Counted from the stretch's first letter, positions 50,408-59,663 are shown. The stretch is DNA of 64,000 bases from Nocardioides sp. InS609-2 (GCF_023208195.1 NZ_CP060034.1:186001-250000), one strand, 5' to 3'. The notes: generated by a model from the letters alone, not told the origin. Program-made: numbers and translations.

Positions 50408-52218
50408 TGCCACCCCGCAAGAGGGCGAGCGGCCCTACGCCGATCGACTCGATCAAGCATGGTGACAAGCGGGCCAACTTGCCCACGGCCGACGCACAAG
50501 AGTTCGTGACGCCCCAGGTCGAGGAGGCCCGCCAGATCTTGGTGCAACGCAACCCGAGCCTCGATCCGCAGCTGGTATGGCGCGGCAAGTACGGGGACGA
50601 GTTGCCTGCCTCCATCGAAAACGCCTCCGCTCTCCAAGCGGACGCACCACCGATCTACATCCAGGAGAAGATCGACCCTCAGGTCCTGGTAGAGAATCTG
50701 CGACGGACCGCAGCCAGGCCGGAGGACGAGCCAGAGCTCACCCTCTTCGACACCTTCGACGGGCTCGACGAGCTCGACTTGGTCGACTTTTATCAACACC
50801 AGTCGAACTGGTCGAACCGGATGATCCTCGGCGACTCGCTCCAGGTCATGGGATCACTCGCCGACCGCGAAGAACTGCGCGGTCAGATGCAGATGATCTA
50901 CCTGGACCCGCCCTATGGCATCAAGTTTGGCTCGAATTGGCAGGCCTCGGCGCGAAAACGCGACGTGAAGGACGGAAAGGTCGAGGACGCAGCCCGCGAG
51001 GCTGAGCAGATTAAGGCGTTCCGTGACACCTGGGAGCTGGGCATTCACTCCTACCTCTCCTACCTCCGCGACCGACTCTTGGTCGCCCGTGAACTGCTCA
51101 CCGAGTCGGGCTCCTGTTTCGTGCAAATCGGCGACACCAACCTGCATCTTGTCCGGAGTCTGATGGACGAGGTGTTCGGGTCCGAGAACTTTGTCAGTCA
51201 GGTCTCGTTCCGGACAACCACCGGTGCGACCGCCGACTTTCTGGCTGGCACGGTCGACTTCGTGCTGTGGTTTGCCAAGGACCGAGAGAACACGAAGTAC
51301 AGGCCGCTGTTTCGGGCCAAGGCAGTCGGCGGACTGGGAAGCGGCGCATACGGGTACGTAGATGCGCCTGATGGTCGCCGGCGGCTTACCAAGGAGGAGA
51401 AGCGCAAACCGGATGCCGCGATGGCCGCAGGGCGCGTCTTTCGGCTCGACAATCTCACCAGCCAAAGCGCAGGCAGGGAGAAGGGCGAGGGCGCAGCATC
51501 ATGGTTTCCGGTCGCATTCGACGAACGGGTGTTTCGACCAACCGCGCAGAGTCGCTGGAAGACAAACGCTCCCGGGATGGAGCGACTTCTGCGTGCTAGG
51601 CGTTTGGGCGTAGCCGGCAACACCCTGTCTTACGTCCGCTATATCGATGACTTTCCGGCTTTCCCGATCAACAATTTCTGGGACGACACCTCGACGGCTG
51701 GGTTCGCCGCAGACAAGTTGTACGTCGTTCAGACCAACAGCAAGGTCATCGAGCGCTGCCTGCTGATGTGTACTGATCCGGGCGACCTGGTGCTTGACCC
51801 CACTTGCGGTAGCGGCACCACGGCGTACGTGGCCGAGCAGTGGGGACGCCGCTGGATCACCGTGGACACCTCGCGCGTCGCACTCGCGCTCGCTCGCCAG
51901 CGATTGATGGGGGCGAAGTTCCCTTACTACTTGCTCGCCGACTCCGACAAGGGCCGGACGAAGGAGGGCGAGCTGGCTGGTAGGCCGCTGCCACCCGCGC
52001 CGCTGACGAACGACATCCGGCACGGCTTCGTTTATGAGCGAGTCCAGCACATCACACTGAAGTCGATTGCCAATAACCCTGACATACAGGAGGGGATGAG
52101 TCGCGAGGAGATCGACTTGCCATCAAGCGACATGCAGACTTCGAGACGCTCTATGACCGGCCCTACGAGGACAAGAACGCAGTGCGCGTCACCGGTCCCT
52201 TCACCGTCGAGTCTCTAA
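50407..52218 (+). CDS. Type III Mod-like DNA adenine methyltransferase, catalytic part (frameshifted at the end)
   Basis: The frame gives 603 aa, but the last ~35 codons are not real. DPPY motif MIYLDPPYGIKFGSNW (~160) and SAM motif VLDPTCGSGTTAYVAEQWG (~460) are in the beta-class order, with the target-recognition region between them. After REEID (near 52115) the homologous sequence moves to another frame (LAIKRHADFETLYDRPYEDK) and runs into the next ORF. Full-length Mod would be about 910 aa (50407-53138). Partner of the Res-like gene directly upstream. Confidence 0.8.
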   Translation: MPPRKRASGPTPIDSIKHGDKRANLPTADAQEFVTPQVEEARQILVQRNPSLDPQLVWRGKYGDELPASIENASALQADAPPIYIQEKIDPQVLVENLRRTAARPEDEPELTLFDTFDGLDELDLVDFYQHQSNWSNRMILGDSLQVMGSLADREELRGQMQMIYLDPPYGIKFGSNWQASARKRDVKDGKVEDAAREAEQIKAFRDTWELGIHSYLSYLRDRLLVARELLTESGSCFVQIGDTNLHLVRSLMDEVFGSENFVSQVSFRTTTGATADFLAGTVDFVLWFAKDRENTKYRPLFRAKAVGGLGSGAYGYVDAPDGRRRLTKEEKRKPDAAMAAGRVFRLDNLTSQSAGREKGEGAASWFPVAFDERVFRPTAQSRWKTNAPGMERLLRARRLGVAGNTLSYVRYIDDFPAFPINNFWDDTSTAGFAADKLYVVQTNSKVIERCLLMCTDPGDLVLDPTCGSGTTAYVAEQWGRRWITVDTSRVALALARQRLMGAKFPYYLLADSDKGRTKEGELAGRPLPPAPLTNDIRHGFVYERVQHITLKSIANNPDIQEGMSREEIDLPSSDMQTSRRSMTGPTRTRTQCASPVPSPSSL

Positions 52219-53138
52219 GCCCGCACCGCTCCCTCGCGTTTGCTGGTGGCTCCTACGCAGATGTCGCGCACCGCGAGACGATCAGCGAGCAGAACGGCGC
52301 CCAGCAGCCAGACGCAGCCAACTTTGAGCAGTCCATCCTCGACAACCTCGCCCGCGCCGGAGTGCAGAACGGACGCCGCGACGAGCGCATCGAGTTCGCG
52401 TCCACCGAGCCGTATGCCGGCACCTTCATCCAGGCGTTGGGGGAGGCAAAAGACGGGACGAGGATCGGGGTCGCCATCGGGCCGCAGTACGGCACAGTGA
52501 GCCAGCGCTTCGTCAAGGAGGCGGCGCGCGAGGCGATCGCTGAGGGCAGCATCGATCTGCTCTGTCTATTGGGCTTCGCTTTCGACGCGACCGCCGGCGA
52601 AGTAACCGGCGACGACAATGTCACCGTCGACACCAGCCGCGATGGCTTCGCCAGCGTCGCCGGCGAGCGCAACCTCGGCCGGATCAAGGTGCTGATGGTG
52701 CGGATGAACGTCGACCTACTCATGGGGGAGGACCTCAAGAAGACCGGTGCCGGCAATCTCTTTACTGTCTTCGGCGAGCCCGATCTTCGAATCGAGACCA
52801 CTGACGACGAGGTCGTCGTGCATCTCAACGGCGTTGACGTCTACGACCCCACCACCGGCCAGGTCCGCAGCAACGACCCTGACCAGATCGCGCTGTGGAT
52901 GATCGACACCGACTACAACGGCGACAGCTTCTTCGTCCGGCACTGCTACTTCACTGGTGGCAACGACCCTTACAAGCGGCTCAAGACCGCCCTCAAGGCC
53001 GAGATCGACGCCGACGCCTGGGCCAGTCTGTACTCCACCGACTCCCGCCCCTTCCCCAAGCCCGTCAGCGGCAAGATCGCCGTCAAGGTCATCAACGACT
53101 ACGGCGATGAAGTGATGAAGGTCTTTGAGGTGGAGTGA
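52182..53138 (+). CDS. C-terminal domain of the split Mod-like methyltransferase
   Basis: 318 aa from GTG. It begins VTGPFTVESLSPHRSLAF, the sequence that normally continues a BPTD_3080-associated Mod protein, and ends NDYGDEVMKVFEVE. In-frame homology extends upstream to about 52116. A frameshift, not a normal gene border, separates it from the catalytic part. Whether it is translated separately is unknown. Its TGA overlaps the next ATG (TGATG). Confidence 0.75.
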   Translation: MRVTGPFTVESLSPHRSLAFAGGSYADVAHRETISEQNGAQQPDAANFEQSILDNLARAGVQNGRRDERIEFASTEPYAGTFIQALGEAKDGTRIGVAIGPQYGTVSQRFVKEAAREAIAEGSIDLLCLLGFAFDATAGEVTGDDNVTVDTSRDGFASVAGERNLGRIKVLMVRMNVDLLMGEDLKKTGAGNLFTVFGEPDLRIETTDDEVVVHLNGVDVYDPTTGQVRSNDPDQIALWMIDTDYNGDSFFVRHCYFTGGNDPYKRLKTALKAEIDADAWASLYSTDSRPFPKPVSGKIAVKVINDYGDEVMKVFEVE

Positions 53139-53896
53139 TGTCACCAGCCGGCCGAGCCAAACCCACCGCGCTACAGGCGTTCGAAACGAACGTTGCGGAC
53201 GCGCGGCACCTGGTCGGTATCGCCCAGGCAATGACCAATACCCGTGCACGGCGAATGAGACGCGAGCTGCGCGACAAGGTGGGAGAAGCGCTGGGCGTTC
53301 CTGTCAAGCAGCGCGACTCCCTTGACTGCCTGCAAAGCGACCACCTCTTCGTGACGTTCATGCCTGGCGCGGGGTTGAGCCGATCTGACTTCGATGATGC
53401 TCGGCCACTCCTCAGGCAAGCGTTAGTCGCCGCTTGCGCCGCAGGTGAGACGTTTTTGGCCGACCGTGCGATGGAACGTGTCGGCCCGCTGTTGAGCGCG
53501 CAACAGTCGACGGCCCGTCTTCGCGGGATACCTATGAATCTCGGTTGTTGGCTGGAGATCGACGCGCGTTACGAACGCAAGAAGTGGGGTCTGCGCGGCT
53601 TGGTGATCGAGCCGTACATTCGGCAGGAGGCCAGTACCGATCCAACCAAGGTCGGGTTCATCCTGAGCTTGCTCGGGGTCGAGTCACCGATGAACAAGTT
53701 GGACAACGCCCGCGGCGTGTCGAAGGGCGAGACCAAGGCGTTCCTGGAGCAGCTCACGCAACGGCGCAACAAGATCGCGCACGAGGGCGACCGGGTCGGC
53801 CGCGGCCGTGCGGCGCTCACGTCATCCGAAGTTCTTGCTGACCTTGAAAAGCTCACGTCGGTGGTCGAGGCAATCCAGAAGGTGACACAGCCTTGA
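53138..53896 (+). CDS. HEPN-domain protein (RiboL-PSP-HEPN-like)
   Basis: 252 aa. The C-terminal helical domain has LTQRRNKIAHEGDRVG (~205-220), the R-x4-6-H motif of HEPN ribonucleases of the RiboL-PSP type. The N-terminal half is helical without other motifs. Coupled to the methyltransferase by TGATG overlap, so it belongs to the restriction operon. It may be the RNA-targeting effector of the system, or a structural HEPN (inference). Confidence 0.7.
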   Translation: MSPAGRAKPTALQAFETNVADARHLVGIAQAMTNTRARRMRRELRDKVGEALGVPVKQRDSLDCLQSDHLFVTFMPGAGLSRSDFDDARPLLRQALVAACAAGETFLADRAMERVGPLLSAQQSTARLRGIPMNLGCWLEIDARYERKKWGLRGLVIEPYIRQEASTDPTKVGFILSLLGVESPMNKLDNARGVSKGETKAFLEQLTQRRNKIAHEGDRVGRGRAALTSSEVLADLEKLTSVVEAIQKVTQP

Positions 53897-53966
53897 GGAG
53901 CCACGAATGGCGGGGCTGTTCTGTGCAGGCAGCCCACGACGCAAGCCTACTTAGGGAGAGTCCTGC

Positions 53967-56900
53967 ATGAGCACCGTGCAACATATCTCGATGCGGGTCC
54001 CGTGGCGCGATCAGCCGTGGGACGACAAAGTGTGCGCGCACCCCTTGGACAACAGTTCTTGCTTGCTTCTCAAGAACATCGGCGACAAGCGGCTCGACGA
54101 CTGGGAAGAATCGGTAGCCGGCAAGTCCTTCGCGGAACTGCAGCAGTACGAACGACTGGCCTGCCTATCGGAACGCGGGACCTTCATGTCCTCACACGGT
54201 TACGCACTCGAGAAGGAGCATCCGTACCGGTTCAACAAGGCCCTCAAGAGTCACCTTAAACCCACGACGGTCTCGGTGGCGCCGTACTCTTTTGAGGCGG
54301 TCCCGTTCCGTTGGCTGAGCCGGGAAACCGTCGACGCTGAGTTATGGCAGGACGCCGATGACTACCGTCCCGATCGTGAGGACTTCGCGAACCAGATACT
54401 GGGATTCACGCCCGGCTGGCTGATGGACGGGCGAAACCAGCGCGCCTTGATCGGTCGCTTCTTCGAGGATGTGGTCGCCGGTCAGAGCCTTGTCCTGATC
54501 TACCTCAAGCACTCGCCGCTGCAGGAGGAGTCGACTCGACGACTGCTCGTGGGAGCGGCCGATGTGACTCGGGTGAAGTCGCCACCCGTGTGGAATCAGT
54601 CAGGGGGTCAGCCGTTCGATTCGTCGATGTGGGAGACGATCGTCAGCCACAGCCTACGTCCCGACCAGAAGCACGGACTGCTGTTGCCTTACCAGGAACT
54701 CGTGCCGCTGCTTGATGCCGGTCAAGACGTTGGGGGTGCGCTCGCGTGGGCGCCCGAAGACGCCAACGTCGAGTTCTCCTATGTGACTGAACACGTGTCC
54801 AATGACACCACGATCGCCGCTCTTAACGCCATACGGTCCGCCGCCGATGGTATGACCGCTCTCGGCATCGCGGTGCCTGCGTCGGCCACCTCATGGGTCG
54901 ACAAACAAATTGAACGGCTCTGGCATCTCAGAGGACCGGCCCCCGGCATGTCGGCAGCTCTGGGATACCTCGGCGCCGAGTCCGCGCATCGAGTCGTGCG
55001 CCGACTGACCGACGAGCCCGAATGGAGTCGCGATCCCTGGGGTGTAGTGGAGCGTGCTTTGGATCGGAAGGACCCACTCGGGCAAGAGCTCGCTGCGCAG
55101 CTGCCGGCGTCGATCGGCAACACCTGGCGGGGCACGGACACGGACGAGCAGAATGCGCTCAAGATTCTCTCGGCGATGGACATCGGCCGTGAGCAGGTCG
55201 CCGACCTGCTGGGCGGCAAGTCCACCTGGCAAGTCACTCCGGCCGAGCTCGTCGAGAACCCATACTTCGCAGCCACGTGCACATACCGGTCACCGCAACC
55301 GATCGCCTTGGCCACCGCCGATCAGGCGTGCTTCCCAGCCGGCCATGTTCAGTGGGTAAACCTCATCTCCGACCTGATCGGGCTCGACGACCCGGGCGAT
55401 GCACGTCGGGTCGAAGCGCTCATGGTCGACGTCCTCGAACGACTGGCTGAAGAAGGCGACACGATCGTGGGCGAGCCGCAGGTATTGACCGCCGCAGCGG
55501 CGATCCCCCTGACCCGACCGTGTCCCGTCTCGCGGTCACTGCTCGCCACCTACTCGTTGGACGCCCCGAACTTGTCGGGCTACGCGCACTGGACTCCCCT
55601 GGTCGGGGCCGAGCTCGACGGGGGACTGCCCGCATACAAGCTCGAGCACCCGCATGCGGCCGGGCTCGATATCTCCGAGCACCTGCGCGAGCGACGCTCA
55701 GCCCGCCGTTTCGACGCCGACTTCGACCCACGAGCGGCCATCGACGCCGGCTTCGGAGTTGCAGATCCTAACGACACCGAGGAGGAGCTCGCCCGCACCG
55801 AGAAGGCAGCCGGCCTCCACGAACTCTTCGCCTCCCGCCTCTCGGTACTCGTCGGCCCCGCGGGTACAGGCAAGACCTCACTGCTCAGCACCCTCGTCGC
55901 ATTGCCCGACATAGCCCAGGACGGCGTCCTGCTGCTCGCCCCGACCGGCAAGGCCCGTGTGCAGCTCCAGTCAAAGGTCAAGCATCCGGCACAGACGCTC
56001 GCCAGCTTCCTGGTGAAGAAGGGCGGCTTCGACCCGAACACCGGTCGCTATCTCGGCGTCGACAAGTCGCGACGAGACCGCTACGGACTCGTCGTCATCG
56101 ACGAGGCCTCGATGCTCACCGAGGAGATGCTCGCTGCGACGCTCAGTGCTCTTGAGGGTGTGAAGCGGTTAATCCTGGTCGGCGATCATCGGCAGCTGCC
56201 GCCCATCGGCCCGGGCCGCCCGTTCGTCGACCTCGTGGAGTGGCTTAAGCCAGCCGCCTTCACCGACACAATTCGCGTGGCCCACGGCTATGTTGAGCTC
56301 ACCGTCTACCGGAGGCAGAAGGGCGAGGAAGGCGAACGTGACGACCTGGCGCTCGCCCGTTGGTTCGGGGGAGAGGACATGCCCGGTGCTGCGGACGACA
56401 TCTGGCAGAAGCTACGCCGTGGCGCGACGTCGGACACGCTCGACTACTTTCCATGGCGAGACGACGGCGTGGTCGCGACGCTCGTCAACGCCTTGGAAGC
56501 AGAGTTCGGCCTTGCCGCTGCCGCCGAAGTCGAGAAGGCATTCAAACTCACTTACGGCGGGCAGCTGTCGCCCGACGGGAAGTGGGTCAACTGGCCGGTG
56601 GGTGATGCCGGCGCGGGAGACCGCTGCGAGGACTGGCAGGTGTTGTCGCCCACCAGGTCACGCGTGTTCGGCACCGTGGAGCTCAACCGCTTCATCAAGC
56701 AGAAGTATCGGGCGGGCGATCTCGCCTGGGCACAGAACAGGTGGGGCCACCGGCCTCCCAAGCCACTCGGCCCCGAGCAGATCGTGCTCGGCGACAAGGT
56801 CATGCAGACAAGAAACGACGGACGGGCCAAGTCCTACCCCGCGAAGTCCGGAATGGACTACGTCGCCAACGGTGAGATCGGGGTGGTCGTCGGTCGTGCG

Positions 56901-57704
56901 AGCAAGGCCCCGACCTACGCGAATGTTGAGTTCTCCTCACAGATCGGTGCCACCTACGGCTACAAGCCGTCGCCTTCGGACGAACCTCCGCTCGAGCTTG
57001 CGTGGGCGGTCACGGTCCACAAGTCGCAGGGCTCCGAGTTCGGTGTCACCTTCCTGGTGCTCCCGTCGCGAGTCGTGGTGAGCCGAGAGTTGCTCTACAC
57101 CGCATTGACCCGACAGACAAAGAAGGTCGTGATCCTCCACGAGGGCTCCGTCGATGAGCTGTTCGCCCTGTCCTCGCCGGCGCTGTCGGAGACTGCTCGA
57201 CGCATGACAGACTTGTTCCGTCCGCCAGCACCCCGAGAGCTCCCCGTTGGTGACGGCATGCGTCGCTTCGACGGGAACCTGATCCATGTCGCTCCTGGCA
57301 GCGTTCTGGTCCGCAGCAAGAACGAAGTGATTGTCGCCTCCATCCTGGAAGACGTCGCATCAGGTCGCTGGACCTACGAGTCATCCCTGACGATCGACGG
57401 AGTCACCAAGTATCCGGACTTCACGATCGAGACGCCATCAGGTGACCAGATCATCTGGGAGCACCTCGGCATGATGGGTAACCCCAAATACGCGAACGAC
57501 TGGGCGGCCAAGAAGCAGTGGTACACCGCGCACGGCTTCCGACCCTACGACGAGCCGAGCACCGAGGGTTCTCGCGGTGTCTTGGTCTGGACAGATGACC
57601 GCGGGGGAGTTGATCAGCCTGCCTGGGCGCAGCTGGCACGCGATGTCATCGGTACCTCCACTCCCAGGCGCGCAGCCAAGAAGGCTTCCGGGAAGCGACT
57701 GTGA
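53967..57704 (+). CDS. RecD-like SF1B helicase fused to a C-terminal nuclease-fold domain
   Basis: 1245 aa. A ~600-residue N-terminal region of unknown fold precedes the helicase: VLVGPAGTGKTSLLSTL (~628), LLLAPTGKARVQL, VVIDEASMLTEEML (~709), ILVGDHRQLPPIGPG, and WAVTVHKSQGSEFGVTFLVLP (~1010) with LLYTALTRQTKKVVIL. The last ~110 residues have VTKYPDFTIETPSGDQIIWE followed by HLG (~1147-1167), a PD-(D/E)xK-like core. ATG has AGGGAGAG upstream. It starts 70 bp after the HEPN gene and closes the cluster. Confidence 0.82.
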   Translation: MSTVQHISMRVPWRDQPWDDKVCAHPLDNSSCLLLKNIGDKRLDDWEESVAGKSFAELQQYERLACLSERGTFMSSHGYALEKEHPYRFNKALKSHLKPTTVSVAPYSFEAVPFRWLSRETVDAELWQDADDYRPDREDFANQILGFTPGWLMDGRNQRALIGRFFEDVVAGQSLVLIYLKHSPLQEESTRRLLVGAADVTRVKSPPVWNQSGGQPFDSSMWETIVSHSLRPDQKHGLLLPYQELVPLLDAGQDVGGALAWAPEDANVEFSYVTEHVSNDTTIAALNAIRSAADGMTALGIAVPASATSWVDKQIERLWHLRGPAPGMSAALGYLGAESAHRVVRRLTDEPEWSRDPWGVVERALDRKDPLGQELAAQLPASIGNTWRGTDTDEQNALKILSAMDIGREQVADLLGGKSTWQVTPAELVENPYFAATCTYRSPQPIALATADQACFPAGHVQWVNLISDLIGLDDPGDARRVEALMVDVLERLAEEGDTIVGEPQVLTAAAAIPLTRPCPVSRSLLATYSLDAPNLSGYAHWTPLVGAELDGGLPAYKLEHPHAAGLDISEHLRERRSARRFDADFDPRAAIDAGFGVADPNDTEEELARTEKAAGLHELFASRLSVLVGPAGTGKTSLLSTLVALPDIAQDGVLLLAPTGKARVQLQSKVKHPAQTLASFLVKKGGFDPNTGRYLGVDKSRRDRYGLVVIDEASMLTEEMLAATLSALEGVKRLILVGDHRQLPPIGPGRPFVDLVEWLKPAAFTDTIRVAHGYVELTVYRRQKGEEGERDDLALARWFGGEDMPGAADDIWQKLRRGATSDTLDYFPWRDDGVVATLVNALEAEFGLAAAAEVEKAFKLTYGGQLSPDGKWVNWPVGDAGAGDRCEDWQVLSPTRSRVFGTVELNRFIKQKYRAGDLAWAQNRWGHRPPKPLGPEQIVLGDKVMQTRNDGRAKSYPAKSGMDYVANGEIGVVVGRASKAPTYANVEFSSQIGATYGYKPSPSDEPPLELAWAVTVHKSQGSEFGVTFLVLPSRVVVSRELLYTALTRQTKKVVILHEGSVDELFALSSPALSETARRMTDLFRPPAPRELPVGDGMRRFDGNLIHVAPGSVLVRSKNEVIVASILEDVASGRWTYESSLTIDGVTKYPDFTIETPSGDQIIWEHLGMMGNPKYANDWAAKKQWYTAHGFRPYDEPSTEGSRGVLVWTDDRGGVDQPAWAQLARDVIGTSTPRRAAKKASGKRL

Positions 57705-57861
57705 CTCCTCCTGGACCGCGCCAAACGTTCCCGCCGATCTTGCACACCATTTTCGCACACCATTTGCTCTCGTGCGCCCTCATGCAGGCTCGTCCAGAAC
57801 CCCGCCGTTGAGCGTGAAACGGACAATCAAGGACCCCCACAAACCCGCGGCCGACGCCTGG
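57705..57861. other. Right inner end of block 2
   Basis: No gene. It contains the arm-like repeat (57739-57765), and GACCCCCA (57828-57835) forms an 8-bp inverted repeat with TGGGGGTC at the att border. Confidence 0.4.
57739..57765 (+). repeat. Putative integrase arm site (partner of 31869-31895)
   Basis: Two GCACACCATTT units in tandem, 2 nt apart. It differs from the partner copy by a TA/AT swap only. It lies 96 bp inside att copy 2. Confidence 0.6.
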
Positions 57862-57900
57862 GGGTCAAGGGGTCGCAGGTTCAAATCCTGTCAGCCCGAC
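57862..57900 (+). repeat. att copy 2: 39-bp tRNA 3' half
   Basis: Identical to 31763-31801. The upstream bases CTGGG extend the match to a tRNA anticodon loop (CTGGGGG, anticodon GGG), supporting tRNA-Pro and a crossover in or next to the anticodon loop. No 5' half is present. Confidence 0.85.
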
Positions 57901-57906
57901 AAAAAA

Positions 57907-57945
57907 ACCGGCCCTGACCAGCGGAAACGCTGGCTCAGGGCCGGT
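57907..57945 (-). terminator. Strong intrinsic terminator of the int/xis operon
   Basis: On the minus strand an 11-bp stem (ACCGGCCCTGA with TCAGGGCCGGT) continues into CCAGCG/CGCTGG closed by a tetraloop, and is followed by seven T residues (57907-57901). It ends transcription of the integrase just before the att core. Confidence 0.88.
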
Positions 57946-57967
57946 TCGTCATTTGAACCCGGAGGCG

Positions 57968-59176
57968 CTATTCACCACTTATTCCCAAAGTATTCGGGCC
58001 GGCCTCCGGTTCTGCCTGTGCGAATTCGCCCAGAATGTGCGCGACGTCGGCGGCGATCGCCGGCTTGGAGATGTAGAACTCGCGGGTAATGGCGGGGGAG
58101 GAGTGCCCGAGCTGCTGGGAGGCAGTCTCGGCATCGACCCGCTCGGAGATCAGCGTCGCGACGGTCTTGCGGAACGTGTGAGGCGTGACCCAGTCCAGTC
58201 CGGTTCCCTGGCGAATCTGCCGCCAGCGACGTTCGACATTGTTGACCTGTTGCCAAGTGCCGTTGCGTGTCGGAAACACGGCTTCGTTCGGGTTCTCGCG
58301 CGCTGCCGCCTGACGGCGCTTGAGCATTGCGACGGCGAAGTCCGGAAGGACGACCGTCCTCACGCTGGCGTCCGACTTCGGGCTGGCCTTGCGGTAGGTC
58401 CCCCTGCCCGGCTCGGTCTTGATGGTGCCGTTGATGGTCAGGTTCGGACGGGTGGCCTCGGGCGCGACGTCGACCCAACGCAGGGCGAGGATCTCGCCGA
58501 TCCGCGCTCCGGTGGCCAGCATGAGCTCGATGATGTCGGCCATGTCGGTCGTGGCCTTGGGGCCCGAGCGCTGCGCGGTAGCCCACGCGCAGACGGCCTC
58601 GCGGACCGTGTCCAACTCCTCGAGGGTCAGTGACCGCGGCTCCGACTTCTCCCGGTGGATCCGCGAGGTCTGCTGCACCGGATTCACTGGAAGGGCATCA
58701 TGACGTACAGCAAGGCCAAGCATGGCGCCCAAGACCACCTTGGTCTTGCGCTGGCGGCTTGTACTGATCGCCCGCAGTCGGACGAGGAAGAGGTCGAGGC
58801 GGCCGGTGGTCACCTCCCGTAGTCGCAAGCCGCCCAGCTCGGGGATCACCACCTTCGTGAGGACCCGCTCATACTCGTTGATCGTGGTGGCCTCGATGCG
58901 ATCCTCGTCGCGGAGAAAGGTGAGCCACAGTGTGGCGAGCCTCGCGATCGTGGTGTCGGCCGTGATGCCCTGTTGCGTCGGCGCCTGGCGGTCCACAAGC
59001 TTCTGACGCAGGGCACGCTCCGCAGCCGCGCTGGTGGTTCCGGTTGCCGTGACTTCACGCGTCACCCCGTCCTTGTCCCTGATCCGGGTGCGCGAACGAT
59101 AGGCCCCGTCCCGAACCCTCGTTGTGCGAGTCGTGCCCCAGGTTCCGAGCGCGGTCAGAGGTCGTCCCCGTCCCAT
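57968..59176 (-). CDS. int: Tyrosine recombinase/integrase of block 3
   Basis: 402 aa. The N-terminal arm-binding domain (TRVRDGAYRSRTRIRDKDGV) and SAM-like domain precede the catalytic residues in ATGARIGEILALRW (Arg), TPHTFRKTVATLI (H-x-x-R) and LGHSSPAITREFYI (His...Tyr). Its 3' end is 67 bp from att copy 2, the classic position of an integrase acting on a tRNA site. ATG at 59176 lies 4 bp after the xis stop. Distinct from the integrase at 43955. Confidence 0.9.
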   Translation of the reverse strand: MGRGRPLTALGTWGTTRTTRVRDGAYRSRTRIRDKDGVTREVTATGTTSAAAERALRQKLVDRQAPTQQGITADTTIARLATLWLTFLRDEDRIEATTINEYERVLTKVVIPELGGLRLREVTTGRLDLFLVRLRAISTSRQRKTKVVLGAMLGLAVRHDALPVNPVQQTSRIHREKSEPRSLTLEELDTVREAVCAWATAQRSGPKATTDMADIIELMLATGARIGEILALRWVDVAPEATRPNLTINGTIKTEPGRGTYRKASPKSDASVRTVVLPDFAVAMLKRRQAAARENPNEAVFPTRNGTWQQVNNVERRWRQIRQGTGLDWVTPHTFRKTVATLISERVDAETASQQLGHSSPAITREFYISKPAIAADVAHILGEFAQAEPEAGPNTLGISGE

Positions 59177-59180
59177 GTCG

Positions 59181-59474
59181 TCACCCTGCCTCACGCGGTC
59201 GGCTGGCCCGGGACAGCGAGATGCCATCGTCTACCCGCTGCGCCGGGATAACGCCGAAGTCGTCGAGAGTCTCGACGTGCTCTGCCACCCAGGCGTCGAG
59301 GTCGGCTCTCCGGTAGCGCAGGCAGCCACCGAGCTTGAGCGCGCGGGGACCGAACCCGGGCCGGCGGGTGCGCCATGTGTAGAGAGTCGCCTTGGGGATC
59401 GAGAGGTATGCCGCGGCTTGGTCAATCGTGAGGATGCCGCCGTCCACGGTGGTATCGATCGTCGTGATCATCAT
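59181..59474 (-). CDS. xis: Excisionase-like HTH_17 protein
   Basis: 97 aa. GILTIDQAAAYLSIPKATLYTWRTRRPGFGPRALKLGGCLRYRRADLDAWV is a complete winged-helix excisionase fold. ATG at 59474 has AAGGAG about 7 nt upstream. Operon with the integrase. The promoter should lie in 59475-59663, where no gene is seen. Confidence 0.87.
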   Translation of the reverse strand: MMITTIDTTVDGGILTIDQAAAYLSIPKATLYTWRTRRPGFGPRALKLGGCLRYRRADLDAWVAEHVETLDDFGVIPAQRVDDGISLSRASRPREAG

Positions 59475-59663
59475 GTGCTCCTTCGTCGTGACGAGGACAG
59501 GTTTGCCCTCGTGACTGAAGGTGTGCACTGGCAACCCGGCCCTCCTGTGGACAATCCCTACCAAGGTGATGCCAGAAGGTGCTCGCCGTCACGGACCCGG
59601 ACGAGCCGTCGGCCTCGATCAGCGACAGAGCGCGACGTTGTCGACCTGCTTCTGCTCCGTTAG

